64,000 nt of DNA from an uncultured Chryseobacterium sp. (GCA_913776245.1 CAJYLO010000005.1:100927-164926), one strand, 5' to 3'. Positions 42,939 through 52,771 are shown, counted from the first letter of the stretch. The notes: generated by a model from the sequence alone, not told the origin. Numbers and translations: made by a program.

Positions 42939-43655
42939 ATGAAGAAGCTTGTCATTATTCCCACATACAATGAGAAAGAAAACATCGAAAAGATCATTTC
43001 GGCGGTTTTTGCTCTGGAGCAGGATTTCCACGTGTTGGTTGTAGACGATTCTTCACCGGACGGAACAGCGGAAATTGTTAAAAAACTCAGGGAAAAATAT
43101 CCGTTACAACTTCATCTTACCGTTAGAAAAATAAAAGACGGTCTGGGCAAAGCTTACATCCATGGATTCCAGTGGGCTATTCATAACGATTATGATTTTA
43201 TTTTTGAGATGGATGCCGATTTTTCTCATAATCCAAAAGACCTGGTCAAACTTTTCGAAGCCTGTAAAAATGCTGATATGTCGGTCGGTTCCAGATACTC
43301 TCAGGGCGTGAATGTTGTAAATTGGCCGATGGGGAGAGTGCTGCTTTCTTACTTTGCTTCAAAATATGTAAGATTCGTGCTCGGTTTGCCAATCCACGAT
43401 ACTACGGCTGGATTTGTCTGCTTCCGGAAAGAAACGCTCATAGCTATCGGGCTGGATAAGATTAAGCTGAAAGGCTATGGTTTCCAGGTAGAAATGAAAT
43501 ACCGGGTGTTCAAGAAAAATCTTAAAATTGTTGAGGTTCCTATTATTTTTACGGACAGAACTGAAGGCGAAAGTAAAATGAATGGCGGAATTATCCAGGA
43601 AGCTGTTTTTGGTGTATTGAATCTCAAATGGAAAAGTTTAATCGGGAAATTATAG
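42939..43655 (+). CDS. Polyprenol-phosphate mannosyltransferase-like GT2 glycosyltransferase
   Basis: This 238-aa soluble GT2 enzyme resembles dolichol-phosphate mannose synthase. NEKENIEKII near 11-20, VVDDSSPDGTAEIV near 34-47, the metal-binding DAD in FEMDADFSHNP near 90-100, GSRYSQG near 122-128 and DRTEGESKMNGGII near 210-223 are the family landmarks. It would load a sugar on polyprenyl phosphate for later transfer to proteins or glycans outside the membrane; no membrane helix is present. The DUF4296 gene follows 1 bp later. Confidence 0.92.
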   Translation: MKKLVIIPTYNEKENIEKIISAVFALEQDFHVLVVDDSSPDGTAEIVKKLREKYPLQLHLTVRKIKDGLGKAYIHGFQWAIHNDYDFIFEMDADFSHNPKDLVKLFEACKNADMSVGSRYSQGVNVVNWPMGRVLLSYFASKYVRFVLGLPIHDTTAGFVCFRKETLIAIGLDKIKLKGYGFQVEMKYRVFKKNLKIVEVPIIFTDRTEGESKMNGGIIQEAVFGVLNLKWKSLIGKL

Positions 43656-43656
43656 A

Positions 43657-44031
43657 ATGAGACATTTTATAGCATATCTATTTCTTGCGATCTGTACATT
43701 ATCCTGCACGGAAGCAATAGAAAAGCCGAAAGATATTTTATCCCGGGAAAAAATGTCTGAGATCATTGCTGATTTTGCCATTAATGAGCAGAGCTATACC
43801 ATCGGCAGCAATATCAACACAGAAAATGCCACAAGATTTATCCTGAAAAAATATAATATCAAAGGTCAGCTGTTTACGGATAGCTATAAATATTATATGA
43901 CAGATCCCGAGACGATGAAAGAAATACTGGACAAGGCCCAGGAAATCATAGTTTCAAAAGATCCTAAAGCCGAGGCTTTCATCAATAAAAAACTAAAGGA
44001 AAACAACGGAATTCCGGCACAGGCAAGATAG
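43657..44031 (+). CDS. DUF4296 lipoprotein
   Basis: A 124-aa predicted lipoprotein with lipobox Cys at about 17 (CTLSC). The mature part has the pattern LSREKMSEIIADFAINEQ and the YNIKGQLFTDSYKYYM segment typical of DUF4296, a family seen in Bacteroidota and of unknown function. It is 1 bp behind the glycosyltransferase and 59 bp before tgt, so it is in an operon with them. Confidence 0.88.
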   Translation: MRHFIAYLFLAICTLSCTEAIEKPKDILSREKMSEIIADFAINEQSYTIGSNINTENATRFILKKYNIKGQLFTDSYKYYMTDPETMKEILDKAQEIIVSKDPKAEAFINKKLKENNGIPAQAR

Positions 44032-44090
44032 AATTATTAACATACGAATTGAGGCCGGCGCAAAATGCCGGAGATGAAATCTACTATACA

Positions 44091-45221
44091 ATGAATTTTT
44101 TTGAAATCGAAAAAAACTCGGAATCAAAAGCGAGAGCAGGCGTTATCACTACAGATCACGGAACCATTCAAACTCCAATCTTTATGCCGGTTGGAACAGT
44201 TGCATCTGTAAAAACCGTTCACCAAAGAGAGCTTAAAGAAGATATAAAAGCTCAGATCATTCTCGGCAACACCTATCACCTGATGCTTCGTCCAAAGATG
44301 GATATTATGGAACAGGCCGGCGGCCTTCATCAATTCATGAACTGGGACAGACCGATACTGACAGATTCTGGCGGATACCAGGTTTTTTCTTTGGCAAAAA
44401 GCAGAAAAATTACGGAAGAAGGTGTGAAGTTCAAATCTCATATCGATGGTAGTCTGCATTTTATGTCGCCGGAGGTTTCTATGCAGATCCAAAGACAGAT
44501 AGGCGCAGATATTTTTATGGCTTTTGACGAGTGTATTGCTTACCCAAGCGATTATAGTGCCGTGAAAACCTCAATGGAACTCACGCACCGCTGGTTAAAA
44601 AGATGCATTGCCTGGACCGAAGAAAACAAAGAATTGTACGGACATAAACAGAGATTGTTCCCTATTGTTCAAGGTTCTTGTTTTTCTGATCTGAGAAAGA
44701 TTTCGGCTGAGGTTATCTCAGAAGCCGGAGCCGATGGAAATGCCATCGGTGGACTTTCCGTGGGCGAACCGGAAGAGGAAATGTACAGAATAACAAATGA
44801 AGTCACAGACATCCTCCCTAAAGACAAACCAAGATATCTGATGGGCGTTGGAACCCCTTGGAACATCCTGGAAAGCATTGGTTTTGGAGTGGATATGATG
44901 GATTGCGTGATGCCGACCAGAAACGCCAGAAACGCAATGCTATTCACCTGGCAGGGCGTGATGAATATGAAAAATGAAAAATGGAAAACCGATTTTTCAC
45001 CGTTGGATGAGTTTGGGACAAGTTTTGTGGATCAGGAATATAGCAAAGCCTATGTAAGACATCTTTTCGTGGCAAAAGAATATCTTGCAAAACAAATTGC
45101 TTCCATTCATAATCTGGCTTTTTACCTGGATCTGGTAAAAGTGGCGCGTGAGCATATTGTAGCTGGTGATTTTTATCAATGGAAAGATTCAGTCATTCCC
45201 CAGCTGAAAACAAGATTGTAA
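44091..45221 (+). CDS. tgt: Queuine tRNA-ribosyltransferase (TGT)
   Basis: I choose ATG 44091 (MNFFEIEKNSESKARAG) rather than an earlier ATG at 44049, which adds 14 unconserved residues. The 376-aa enzyme exchanges guanine 34 for preQ1 in tRNAs for Asp, Asn, His and Tyr. TPIFMPVGT near 28-36, LTDSGGYQVFSL near 90-101 (active-site Asp), GGLSVGEP near 219-226 and DCVMPTRNARN near 266-276 are visible. The Cys zinc site expected near the C-terminus (Cx1Cx2C) is not obvious in this copy: the region after MPTRNARNAMLFTWQG lacks the Cys cluster, as in some Bacteroidota. Confidence 0.94.
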   Translation: MNFFEIEKNSESKARAGVITTDHGTIQTPIFMPVGTVASVKTVHQRELKEDIKAQIILGNTYHLMLRPKMDIMEQAGGLHQFMNWDRPILTDSGGYQVFSLAKSRKITEEGVKFKSHIDGSLHFMSPEVSMQIQRQIGADIFMAFDECIAYPSDYSAVKTSMELTHRWLKRCIAWTEENKELYGHKQRLFPIVQGSCFSDLRKISAEVISEAGADGNAIGGLSVGEPEEEMYRITNEVTDILPKDKPRYLMGVGTPWNILESIGFGVDMMDCVMPTRNARNAMLFTWQGVMNMKNEKWKTDFSPLDEFGTSFVDQEYSKAYVRHLFVAKEYLAKQIASIHNLAFYLDLVKVAREHIVAGDFYQWKDSVIPQLKTRL

Positions 45222-45286
45222 AAAGCAGTAGATTAAGGTATTAGTCAAAATCTGAATCCTAAAACCATTAATTAAAATCTATAGTA

Positions 45287-46381
45287 ATGAAAATAATAGA
45301 CTTATATGTCATCAAAAAATACCTGGGAACACTCATTTTTATGCTGGTGTTGCTTTCTGTTATTATTTTGGTGGTAGATGTACAGTCTAAGACACCGAGG
45401 ATTGAGAGCAACGGGTTCACGGTAGGTTATTTTCTGCTGAATTTTTATCCTTTCTGGATTCTGAATCTGATTCTGACGTTTATGTCGATTCTGGTCTTCA
45501 TTACAGTGATTTTCTTCACCTCCAGAATGGCCAACAATACCGAGATTGTCGCCATCATCAGTAGTGGTGCCAGTTTTCACAGGTTTGCAAAGCCTTATCT
45601 CATTACATCACTTCTCATCGCATGCATTACACTCGCGCTTAACCATTTTATTCTGCCCTGGTCCAACATCAAAAAAAATGTTTTGGAGCCTTACACCTAC
45701 AATTCGATGAACAGGGAAAAGCTACTGGGTAATGTAACTATTGCCTCCAACCTCAATCCCAGCGAATATATTTTCGTAAACAGTTACAACAAAAAAGAGA
45801 ATCGTGGCTCAGGCTATATGTATCAGAGATTTGATAAAAATAAAAAACTGATATATCAGATCACGGCTATGGATATCCAGTGGGAACCTAAAAAAAAGCA
45901 TTTCATAGTGAATAATTTCTCCGAGAGAACTGTGAGGAAAGATGATACAGAAATTTTGGCAAATGGCACTACTAAAATCCAGGATTTTAAAATGCCGCCG
46001 TCGGAACTGTTTCCGGATGTTCTGGTAGCACAGAATAAGACCACGCCGGAACTGATCGAGATGATAAAGCGGGAAAAAATGAAGGGCAACAGCAATGTCA
46101 TCTCTTTTTACAATGAGTTATATCAACGGACATCTATGCCTGTTTCTATCATTATTCTCACTTTTTTAGGATTATCTCTTTCTTCACAGAAAAAACGTGG
46201 CGGGCTTGGGCTAAACCTCGCTTTGGGAATTGCATTAGCATTTCTGTTCGTATTTTCGTTTCAGGTTCTTAATGTTGTTTCTGAAAATAAAACATTACCG
46301 CCGTTATTGGCAATGTGGCTTCCGAACATCGTTTTTGCTCCGGTGGCAGCTTATCTCTATATCAAGCGGGCAAATCAATAA
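45287..46381 (+). CDS. LptF/LptG family permease
   Basis: The 364-aa membrane protein has three N-terminal helices (about 10-32, 52-78, 100-120), a periplasmic beta-jellyroll (about 130-265) and three C-terminal helices (about 285-360). This is the LptF/G topology for LPS extraction from the inner membrane. The start MKIIDLYVIKKYLGT agrees with the family. It is 65 bp behind tgt. Whether it is LptF or LptG cannot be told here; only one copy is in the window. Confidence 0.92.
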   Translation: MKIIDLYVIKKYLGTLIFMLVLLSVIILVVDVQSKTPRIESNGFTVGYFLLNFYPFWILNLILTFMSILVFITVIFFTSRMANNTEIVAIISSGASFHRFAKPYLITSLLIACITLALNHFILPWSNIKKNVLEPYTYNSMNREKLLGNVTIASNLNPSEYIFVNSYNKKENRGSGYMYQRFDKNKKLIYQITAMDIQWEPKKKHFIVNNFSERTVRKDDTEILANGTTKIQDFKMPPSELFPDVLVAQNKTTPELIEMIKREKMKGNSNVISFYNELYQRTSMPVSIIILTFLGLSLSSQKKRGGLGLNLALGIALAFLFVFSFQVLNVVSENKTLPPLLAMWLPNIVFAPVAAYLYIKRANQ

Positions 46382-46383
46382 TA

Positions 46384-47094
46384 TCAGTATAGCATTTCAA
46401 TTTCTTTGTGAAAGAATTTCTGTACGCCTTCGTTTTCCAGATCTATGAGTAGAAATCCGTTGATGTCAGCATATTTAATGATGCCATTTTGGCGTATTCC
46501 GTTTTTCTGAAAAACCGAGACCTCATTTTTTCTGAAAAGGTGCGAATTATATTCTTCCAGAATTTTTTCTTCATCCGGGATATTCGTAATTCTGGAAATA
46601 AAGTAAGTATGGAAATCCCGAACAAACTCCATCAGATCAACATTAACGCCTGTAATAGAAAGGATTGAGCCGGCTTTTGGCAGATTGCTGAAATCTTTTT
46701 GAAGGATATTGATACCAATACCGATAATATAATAATCAACATTATTCTTTTTTCTTTTTTCGGTTAACATTCCGCAAACCTTTTTTCCGTTCAGGATGAT
46801 GTCATTTGGCCATTTTATGCAAGCGGTTGCCTTTGTCAGATTGTCAAGAAAATCTCTGACGATGATGGCGGTATAATAATTGAGGCATACACCGGAAATG
46901 CTGACCTCATCCGTTTTTACAGCCACAGAATAAGCGAGGTTCTGATCCGGGATTACTTCCCAGCTATTACCATACTGGCCGCGTCCTTTGGTTTGATTAA
47001 AAGTAAAAACAGCTGTTGTTTCGTCTTCATTTATGAGGTTGATAATTTCGTCTTGCGTAGAAAAACAATTTCCGAGATGGATTAAACGGTTCAT
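46384..47094 (-). CDS. birA: Biotin--acetyl-CoA-carboxylase ligase, monofunctional
   Basis: This 236-aa enzyme activates biotin and attaches it to carrier protein. The biotin-AMP loop is TKGRGQYGNSWE near 34-45 and the KWPNDIILNGKKVCGML stretch is near 99-115. There is no N-terminal helix-turn-helix, so it is not a repressor. It points toward LptF/G (3-bp gap between stops) and away from rsfS. Confidence 0.94.
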   Translation of the reverse strand: MNRLIHLGNCFSTQDEIINLINEDETTAVFTFNQTKGRGQYGNSWEVIPDQNLAYSVAVKTDEVSISGVCLNYYTAIIVRDFLDNLTKATACIKWPNDIILNGKKVCGMLTEKRKKNNVDYYIIGIGINILQKDFSNLPKAGSILSITGVNVDLMEFVRDFHTYFISRITNIPDEEKILEEYNSHLFRKNEVSVFQKNGIRQNGIIKYADINGFLLIDLENEGVQKFFHKEIEMLY

Positions 47095-47153
47095 TTATGA
47101 AAACTTTATGAGATTATGAGGCACTAAACAAAAGATAAATAGATAAAAATCAA

Positions 47154-47161
47154 TAAATTTG
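47154..47161 (+). promoter_or_regulatory. -7 box upstream of rsfS
   Basis: TAAATTTG fits TAnnTTTG, 20 bp before the rsfS start. Confidence 0.5.
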
Positions 47162-47181
47162 CAATTACACAATTTTTTTGA

Positions 47182-47544
47182 ATGAGTAAAAGTACAGAAA
47201 AACAATTATTAGTCGACAAGATCGTAGAAGCGATTCAGGATACAAAAGGAGAAGACATTCAGATCTTCGATCTATCAGGCATAGAAAATTCAGTAGCAGA
47301 TACATTTGTCATCTGCAGCGGAAACTCTAATACACAGGTTTCTGCAATAGCAGGCAACATAGAAAAAAAAGTCAGAAACGATATCAAAGAAAGACCTTGG
47401 CACGTAGAAGGTACGGAAAATGCCATGTGGGTTCTGGTAGATTACGTTTCCGTGGTAGTGCATGTTTTCCAGAGGCAGATCCGTGAGTATTATGATATCG
47501 AGGAACTTTGGGGCGATGCCAGGATCACAAAAATCGAGAGCTAA
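47182..47544 (+). CDS. rsfS: Ribosome silencing factor RsfS
   Basis: This 120-aa DUF143 protein binds L14 and blocks subunit joining under starvation. Landmarks: DIQIFDLSGIE near 30-40, ADTFVICSGNSNTQV near 44-58, and the RPWHVEG...MWVLVDYVSVVVHVF segment near 72-97. It is the first gene of a run rsfS, ftsH, LUD, cdsA, psd on one strand; ftsH starts 43 bp later. Confidence 0.95.
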   Translation: MSKSTEKQLLVDKIVEAIQDTKGEDIQIFDLSGIENSVADTFVICSGNSNTQVSAIAGNIEKKVRNDIKERPWHVEGTENAMWVLVDYVSVVVHVFQRQIREYYDIEELWGDARITKIES

Positions 47545-47587
47545 AAGATGCAGCGTCGGCATCATCAAATTATTTTAAAAAGCAAAA

Positions 47588-49549
47588 ATGAATAATAAGG
47601 GATTCAATTGGTTTATACCAGTTTTATTAGGAATTATTTTACTCATATTTCTTCCGGGACTACTGGGAGATTCTATGGTGAAAAATATAGATGAAAAAGA
47701 ATTTTACGGATTGGTTCAGCAAGGCAAGGTCAATGAAGTGATGGTTTACAGAGACAGCTTCAAAGCAGATGTTTACCTTACCAAAGAAGCCAAATCCGAA
47801 TTACAGAAAGGAGAGAAAAAAAGCGACCCGCTTTCTATGATCAATGTAAAGCCAAGTCCGGACTTTGTACTCACTTATGGTGACCTGAGATATTTCCAGG
47901 AAAAATTTGACAGCATCAATTCCAAGCTGCCGAAACAGGCAAGAATGGAATTCGGGAAAAGCCAGGGCTTTTTCTCAGATCTGTTGTTTACAGCATTGTT
48001 CTGGATCGGGATTATGGCGTTATTCTATTTCGTCCTTTTCAGAAAAATGGGCGGCGGCGCTGGAGGTCCTGGCGGTCAGATCTTCAGCATCGGAAAATCC
48101 AGAGCTAAGTTGTTCGATGAAAAGGATAAAATCCAGGTAACATTTAAGGATGTTGCTGGTTTGGAAGGTGCAAAAGAAGAAGTTCAGGAAGTTGTAGATT
48201 TCCTTAAGAACTCTGAAAAATATACAAAACTGGGAGGTAAAATTCCAAAAGGTGTTCTTTTGGTAGGTCCTCCGGGAACAGGTAAAACATTGCTTGCAAA
48301 AGCCGTGGCAGGTGAAGCAAAAGTTCCGTTCTTCTCTTTGTCAGGTTCAGATTTCGTAGAGATGTTTGTGGGTGTGGGAGCTTCCAGAGTAAGAGATCTT
48401 TTTGCTCAGGCTAAAGCGAAATCTCCGGCGATTATTTTCATCGATGAGATTGATGCCATTGGTAGAGCAAGAGGAAAAGGCAATTTCACCGGAGGTAATG
48501 ATGAGCGTGAAAATACGCTGAATCAACTACTTACAGAGATGGACGGATTCGGAACGGACACTAATGTTATCGTGATGGCGGCCACCAACAGAGCAGATAT
48601 TTTAGATAAAGCTCTGATGAGAGCCGGACGTTTTGACAGATCAATTTATGTTGATTTGCCGGAACTGCATGAAAGAAAACAGATTTTCGATGTTCATTTG
48701 GCAAAGATAAAACTGGATCCGAATATTGACAGAGAGTTCCTGGCTAAGCAAACGCCGGGATTTAGCGGAGCAGATATTGCTAACGTTTGTAACGAAGCGG
48801 CACTGATTGCTGCAAGAAACTCCCACGAATCTGTAACTAAGCAGGATTTCCTGGATGCTGTGGACAGAATTATCGGCGGTCTTGAGAAGAAAAATAAAGC
48901 AATTAAACCTTCTGAAAAGAAAAGAGTGGCCTTCCACGAAGCCGGGCACGCAACAATTTCCTGGCTTGTAGAGCACGCTGCACCATTGCTGAAGGTAACA
49001 ATAGTTCCAAGAGGACGTTCTCTTGGTGCAGCCTGGTATCTTCCGGAAGAGAGGCAACTGACCACCACAGAACAGATGCTGGATGAGATCTGTGCAACAC
49101 TGGGTGGTAGAGCTGCTGAACAGGCTGTTTTTGGAAATATATCGACTGGTGCATTGTCTGATCTGGAAAGAGTAACTAAACAAGCACAGGCAATGGTTAC
49201 TATTTATGGTCTTAACGATAAAGTCGGAAATATTTCTTATTATGACAGCTCAGGTCAGTCCGAATACAGTTTCGGAAAACCTTATTCCGAGCAGACGGCT
49301 AAAGTAATTGACGAGGAGATTTCTAAGTTAATAGAAACGCAATATCAAAGAGCGGTTAATATCCTCACTGAAAACAGAGATAAATTAGATGCTCTGGCGC
49401 AGAAATTATTGGACAAAGAAGTGATTTTCCGTGAAGATCTTGAAGAAATCTTCGGAAAAAGAGCTTGGGACCCGGAACTGACTGAAAAACCGGTATCAAG
49501 TTTAGACAATCCTGCAGATGCCGGAAACATCTTAAACACAGAGAGTTAA
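47588..49549 (+). CDS. ftsH: ATP-dependent zinc metalloprotease FtsH
   Basis: This is the membrane-bound AAA+ protease. Two helices (about 8-25 and 130-150) bracket a periplasmic domain. Walker A GPPGTGKT is near 225-232, Walker B FIDEIDA near 283-289, SRH-type region ATNRAD.LD near 332-341, and zinc motif HEAGH near 452-456. Length 653 aa is normal. The C-terminus is a short acidic/polar tail. A terminator follows. Confidence 0.97.
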   Translation: MNNKGFNWFIPVLLGIILLIFLPGLLGDSMVKNIDEKEFYGLVQQGKVNEVMVYRDSFKADVYLTKEAKSELQKGEKKSDPLSMINVKPSPDFVLTYGDLRYFQEKFDSINSKLPKQARMEFGKSQGFFSDLLFTALFWIGIMALFYFVLFRKMGGGAGGPGGQIFSIGKSRAKLFDEKDKIQVTFKDVAGLEGAKEEVQEVVDFLKNSEKYTKLGGKIPKGVLLVGPPGTGKTLLAKAVAGEAKVPFFSLSGSDFVEMFVGVGASRVRDLFAQAKAKSPAIIFIDEIDAIGRARGKGNFTGGNDERENTLNQLLTEMDGFGTDTNVIVMAATNRADILDKALMRAGRFDRSIYVDLPELHERKQIFDVHLAKIKLDPNIDREFLAKQTPGFSGADIANVCNEAALIAARNSHESVTKQDFLDAVDRIIGGLEKKNKAIKPSEKKRVAFHEAGHATISWLVEHAAPLLKVTIVPRGRSLGAAWYLPEERQLTTTEQMLDEICATLGGRAAEQAVFGNISTGALSDLERVTKQAQAMVTIYGLNDKVGNISYYDSSGQSEYSFGKPYSEQTAKVIDEEISKLIETQYQRAVNILTENRDKLDALAQKLLDKEVIFREDLEEIFGKRAWDPELTEKPVSSLDNPADAGNILNTES

Positions 49550-49572
49550 GCAAAACTACCACTTATATTACT

Positions 49573-49605
49573 AAAAAAATCCTGGTTATGCCGGGATTTT
49601 TTTTA
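49573..49605 (+). terminator. Terminator of ftsH
   Basis: AATCCTGG and CCGGGATT form an 8-bp stem with one G-T pair, followed by eight T. Confidence 0.85.
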
Positions 49606-49684
49606 TTAAAAAAATATTTTGGTTTTTAGATTATTATAATTATTCTTTACATTTGTAATAACTAAACAAAAAAAATCACAATAA

Positions 49685-50263
49685 TTGAGCCTGTTCAAGA
49701 AATTCGTTAATAAAATAATGAATCAGTCTGAGGAAGAAGAGCCGGATGTTACCAAGCTGGCGGATCAACTTCGTGATGCAGATCTGGACTACAAGTTTGC
49801 CCAGCTGTTTACGCATTCCGGTGGATTTTTCAACTATTGTGCAGATGAGTCTGAAGCCTTGCAGACCCTTAACCAGATCATAAAAATAGAACAGATCAGC
49901 AATGTGTTCTGCTGGGATCAGGATCTGAGAAATTTTCTCGACGTAATCAAATGCAAATATTCTCCTGAACTTTCGGAAGACAATGATGCTGCTTTCATTA
50001 CCTGCGAATATCTGATAGCGTTTGATGGCAGAATCATGCTTTCCCATAACAATATCCTGCATTACCATTCTTCCAGATTGCCAGGCAAAATCATTATTAT
50101 GGCAAACGTTTCGCAGATCGCCAGCAATCTGAATGAAGCTATGATGAAGGTAAAACGGGCAGGAAATCTTAAGAATCTTACCTCGATAAGCGGAAGTCAG
50201 TCCAAATTGGATACACCGAATAAGGATAATACCAAACTTTTCTTACTTTTGCTGGAAGATTAA
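49685..50263 (+). CDS. LUD domain protein
   Basis: The start is TTG at 49685 (SLFKKFVNKIMNQ follows); the first in-frame ATG at 49718 would remove the conserved-looking MSLFKKF beginning. The 192-aa protein has a LUD (LutB/LutC-like) domain. It lacks the ferredoxin domain of LutB. The family includes lactate-utilisation subunits, but stand-alone copies next to ftsH and cdsA in Flavobacteriia have no known role. The next gene, cdsA, begins 9 bp later, so co-transcription is likely. Confidence 0.8.
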   Translation: MSLFKKFVNKIMNQSEEEEPDVTKLADQLRDADLDYKFAQLFTHSGGFFNYCADESEALQTLNQIIKIEQISNVFCWDQDLRNFLDVIKCKYSPELSEDNDAAFITCEYLIAFDGRIMLSHNNILHYHSSRLPGKIIIMANVSQIASNLNEAMMKVKRAGNLKNLTSISGSQSKLDTPNKDNTKLFLLLLED

Positions 50264-50272
50264 TTTTCAGTT

Positions 50273-51148
50273 TTGGATAAAAATTTCATTCAGCGCTCAC
50301 TGTCAGGACTTGTTTATGTTCTGGTAATAGCCATTTGTACCACGCCGCTCGGCGAATATCTTTTCAGCAGCTTCCTGCCGGAAGTCAAACAGCAACATCT
50401 TTTTTACGGCCTGATAACATTCCTGCTGATTGTAGGTCTTTTTGAATGCATCAGAATCATGAAATTTGATAACGGCATTTACAAATGGCTCGTATTCCCG
50501 ATTGCGGCATTTATTTACTATAAGTTTACTAAAAGGTTTTTTTATCACGGTTTTTTCTTTGATGTCAACCTGAGCGAGATGCTATCACTGGCATTGATCC
50601 CAATTGCAGCCATCACATTATTTAAATTTCCCAAAGAGCTTTATTTTGAGAATGGAAAACTGATTTTTACCGTAGTCTATCTCGCTTTGCCATTCGGATT
50701 TGCACTTGGATTGCCGAAATTCAGCACGCTTGATCCGGAAAAATCTTTTACTTTAGAAGTATTCATGCTTTTTGTTTTGATCTGGAGCAGTGATACGTTT
50801 GCTTTTCTCACGGGAAAATTTTTTGGCAAACATAAGATGGCGCCTAAAATCTCTCCTAAAAAAACCTGGGAAGGATTTGCCGGTGGCGTAATCCTTACCC
50901 TGGTGCTGGGATTCTTTGTAGAGCGTTACTTTCCGGAACTAAGAGGAAACTGGATGATCGTCGGATTGCTGGTCTCTGTTTTTGCACCATTAGGAGATTT
51001 GGTAGAAAGTCAGCTAAAGCGTAGTTTTGCAGTCAAAGACAGCGGAAACATTATTCCGGGTCACGGTGGTGTTTTGGACAGGCTAGACAGCTTCATTATC
51101 TGTGCACCGGTTATTTATCTCTATTTTATTTTAGAAAAATTATTTTAG
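50273..51148 (+). CDS. cdsA: Phosphatidate cytidylyltransferase
   Basis: Makes CDP-diacylglycerol from phosphatidate and CTP. The start is TTG at 50273 (DKNFIQRSLSGLVYV follows), which agrees with the family beginning; no ATG lies nearby. The 291-aa protein has about eight helices and the CdsA signature: SDTFAFLTGKFFGKHK near 175-190, SPKKTWEGFAGG near 195-206 and SGNIIPGHGGVLDRLDS near 260-276. Followed by psd after 7 bp. Confidence 0.95.
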   Translation: MDKNFIQRSLSGLVYVLVIAICTTPLGEYLFSSFLPEVKQQHLFYGLITFLLIVGLFECIRIMKFDNGIYKWLVFPIAAFIYYKFTKRFFYHGFFFDVNLSEMLSLALIPIAAITLFKFPKELYFENGKLIFTVVYLALPFGFALGLPKFSTLDPEKSFTLEVFMLFVLIWSSDTFAFLTGKFFGKHKMAPKISPKKTWEGFAGGVILTLVLGFFVERYFPELRGNWMIVGLLVSVFAPLGDLVESQLKRSFAVKDSGNIIPGHGGVLDRLDSFIICAPVIYLYFILEKLF

Positions 51149-51155
51149 AAACGAT

Positions 51156-51809
51156 ATGAAATTACATAAAGAATCAAAAGGCACATTGATCGTTGCAATA
51201 CTTTTTATTGCATTTGTCGGGGCAATTTCCATTTATTACCTGCACCTTTGGTCATTGGTGATTATGATCCCTCTTTTGATAATGTTAGGACTTATCTTCT
51301 GGTTTTTCCGGGTTCCGTACAGAGCAATTCTGGATCATACGGAAAACGTAGTAGCACCTGTTGATGGTAAAGTGGTGATGATAAAAGAAGTCTATGAAGA
51401 TGAGGTGCTGAAAGCCAATTGCATTCAGGTTTCTATTTTCATGTCGCCGCTCAATGTTCATATCTGCCGGTATCCGGTGAGCGGAGATGTGATCTACAAA
51501 AAATACCATCCGGGGAAATATCTGGTAGCCTGGCATGAAAAATCTTCTACAGAAAATGAAAGAACGACAGTTGCAGTAAAAAGTATGACGAATCATCAGG
51601 TCGTTTTTCGCCAGATTGCCGGTTATGTCGCCAGAAGAATTGTTTTCTATTGTAACATCGAAGACAAGGCAAAGGCAGGACACGAGTTTGGTTTTATCAA
51701 ATTCGGATCCAGGATGGATGTCTTTCTTCCGCTTGATACGGAGATCCTTTGTAAGATTGGTGACAAGACCAAAGGCGGAATAGATGTCATCGCCAGAATG
51801 AAGGATTAA
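51156..51809 (+). CDS. psd: Phosphatidylserine decarboxylase, short (archaetidylserine-decarboxylase-like) form
   Basis: Converts phosphatidylserine to phosphatidylethanolamine. The 217-aa proenzyme has two N-terminal membrane helices (about 10-48) and the autocleavage motif FGSRMDVFLP near 187-196, where Ser becomes the pyruvoyl group. APVDGKVVMI near 66-75 and FMSPLNVHICRYPV near 93-106 are further landmarks. With cdsA directly upstream, two steps of PE synthesis lie together; pssA is not seen. A terminator follows. Confidence 0.94.
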   Translation: MKLHKESKGTLIVAILFIAFVGAISIYYLHLWSLVIMIPLLIMLGLIFWFFRVPYRAILDHTENVVAPVDGKVVMIKEVYEDEVLKANCIQVSIFMSPLNVHICRYPVSGDVIYKKYHPGKYLVAWHEKSSTENERTTVAVKSMTNHQVVFRQIAGYVARRIVFYCNIEDKAKAGHEFGFIKFGSRMDVFLPLDTEILCKIGDKTKGGIDVIARMKD

Positions 51810-51828
51810 AACTGATTGATTATGATAT

Positions 51829-51858
51829 AAAGAGACTTATTTAGAAGTCTCTTTTTTT
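51829..51858 (+). terminator. Terminator of the cdsA-psd run
   Basis: AGAGACTT (51831-51838) and AAGTCTCT (51845-51852) with a T run to 51858. Confidence 0.88.
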
Positions 51859-51973
51859 GTTTTATGATGATTTTTGCAATTCAGTTGGTGTTTTTTACCG
51901 TTCAGTCGGATTAATTTCTTTTAGTGATCCTGCCGCTCTATCTTTGAACCATCAAATAAATAATTTAACAGCT

Positions 51974-52768
51974 ATGAAAACATCATTATTCTTCTCATTA
52001 TTTTTAGTATTAGTTTCGTTCTTCTCTAAAGCTCAGATGGATGACAAATTCTATCAGCCTAAAAAGGAAATGAAAACATTAGAATTCAAAAACGTTGAAA
52101 ACATAAGCCTTCCTGTTGATAATGACACGATAACAGCAGTTGTTCTAAAGCCGGAGTCAAAACAAATCAAAAAAACAATCCTTTTTTTCCACGGTGCAGG
52201 TGGCAATATATCAACCTATCAGTTTATGACAAAACCTTTGGTGGAAGCAGGATTTCAGGTTGTTATGATTGATATGAGAGGTTACGGAAAATCTACAGGA
52301 AAGCCAACACATCTTAATGTGGCTGCGGATGGCCAGAAAATGTTTGATTATCTTTTATTGAGAAAAGACATCAGCAATACCAAAATTTATCTTTATGGCG
52401 CTTCCTTAGGATCTCAGATAGCAACGCACCTGGCAAAAGATAACCAATCGAAAATATCAGGTCTGATTTTGGATGGCGGAATGTCATCATTCACAGATAT
52501 CGCAATTTTTTTCAAGCCGGAGTACAAGGAAGTTATCGAGAAATTTGTTGTTTCTCCATATTCTGCCAAAGAAGATGTAAAATCTCTTGCCGGGCTTCCT
52601 AAACTCTTTATCTATAGCAAAAATGATAAGACAGTTCCTTTTGAGCAGGGTCAGCTTATTTACAACAATGCTCCGGAGCCAAAACAATTTTTGGAATTTA
52701 AAACCGATCATGTGGAAGCGATAGTTTCAGATAAGGATCAGGTTCTGAAAGCTATTGAGAAATTATAA
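51974..52768 (+). CDS. Secreted alpha/beta hydrolase
   Basis: The start at 51974 (MKTSLFFSLFLVLVSFFSKA) gives a clear signal peptide; an in-frame ATG at 51857 would place 39 residues before it and lies in the terminator of psd. The 264-aa protein has an alpha/beta-hydrolase fold with HGAGGN near 71-76 (oxyanion), the nucleophile elbow GASLGS near 143-148, Asp in NDKTVPF near 216-222 and His in TDHVEAI near 246-252. Substrate is unknown. It is related in layout to BAAT/dienelactone-type hydrolases that sit in the periplasm. Confidence 0.9.
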   Translation: MKTSLFFSLFLVLVSFFSKAQMDDKFYQPKKEMKTLEFKNVENISLPVDNDTITAVVLKPESKQIKKTILFFHGAGGNISTYQFMTKPLVEAGFQVVMIDMRGYGKSTGKPTHLNVAADGQKMFDYLLLRKDISNTKIYLYGASLGSQIATHLAKDNQSKISGLILDGGMSSFTDIAIFFKPEYKEVIEKFVVSPYSAKEDVKSLAGLPKLFIYSKNDKTVPFEQGQLIYNNAPEPKQFLEFKTDHVEAIVSDKDQVLKAIEKL

Positions 52769-52771
52769 TAC

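Noticed and set aside
51857..51973. N-terminal extension of the alpha/beta hydrolase
   Set aside because: It would precede a perfect signal peptide and begin inside the psd terminator.
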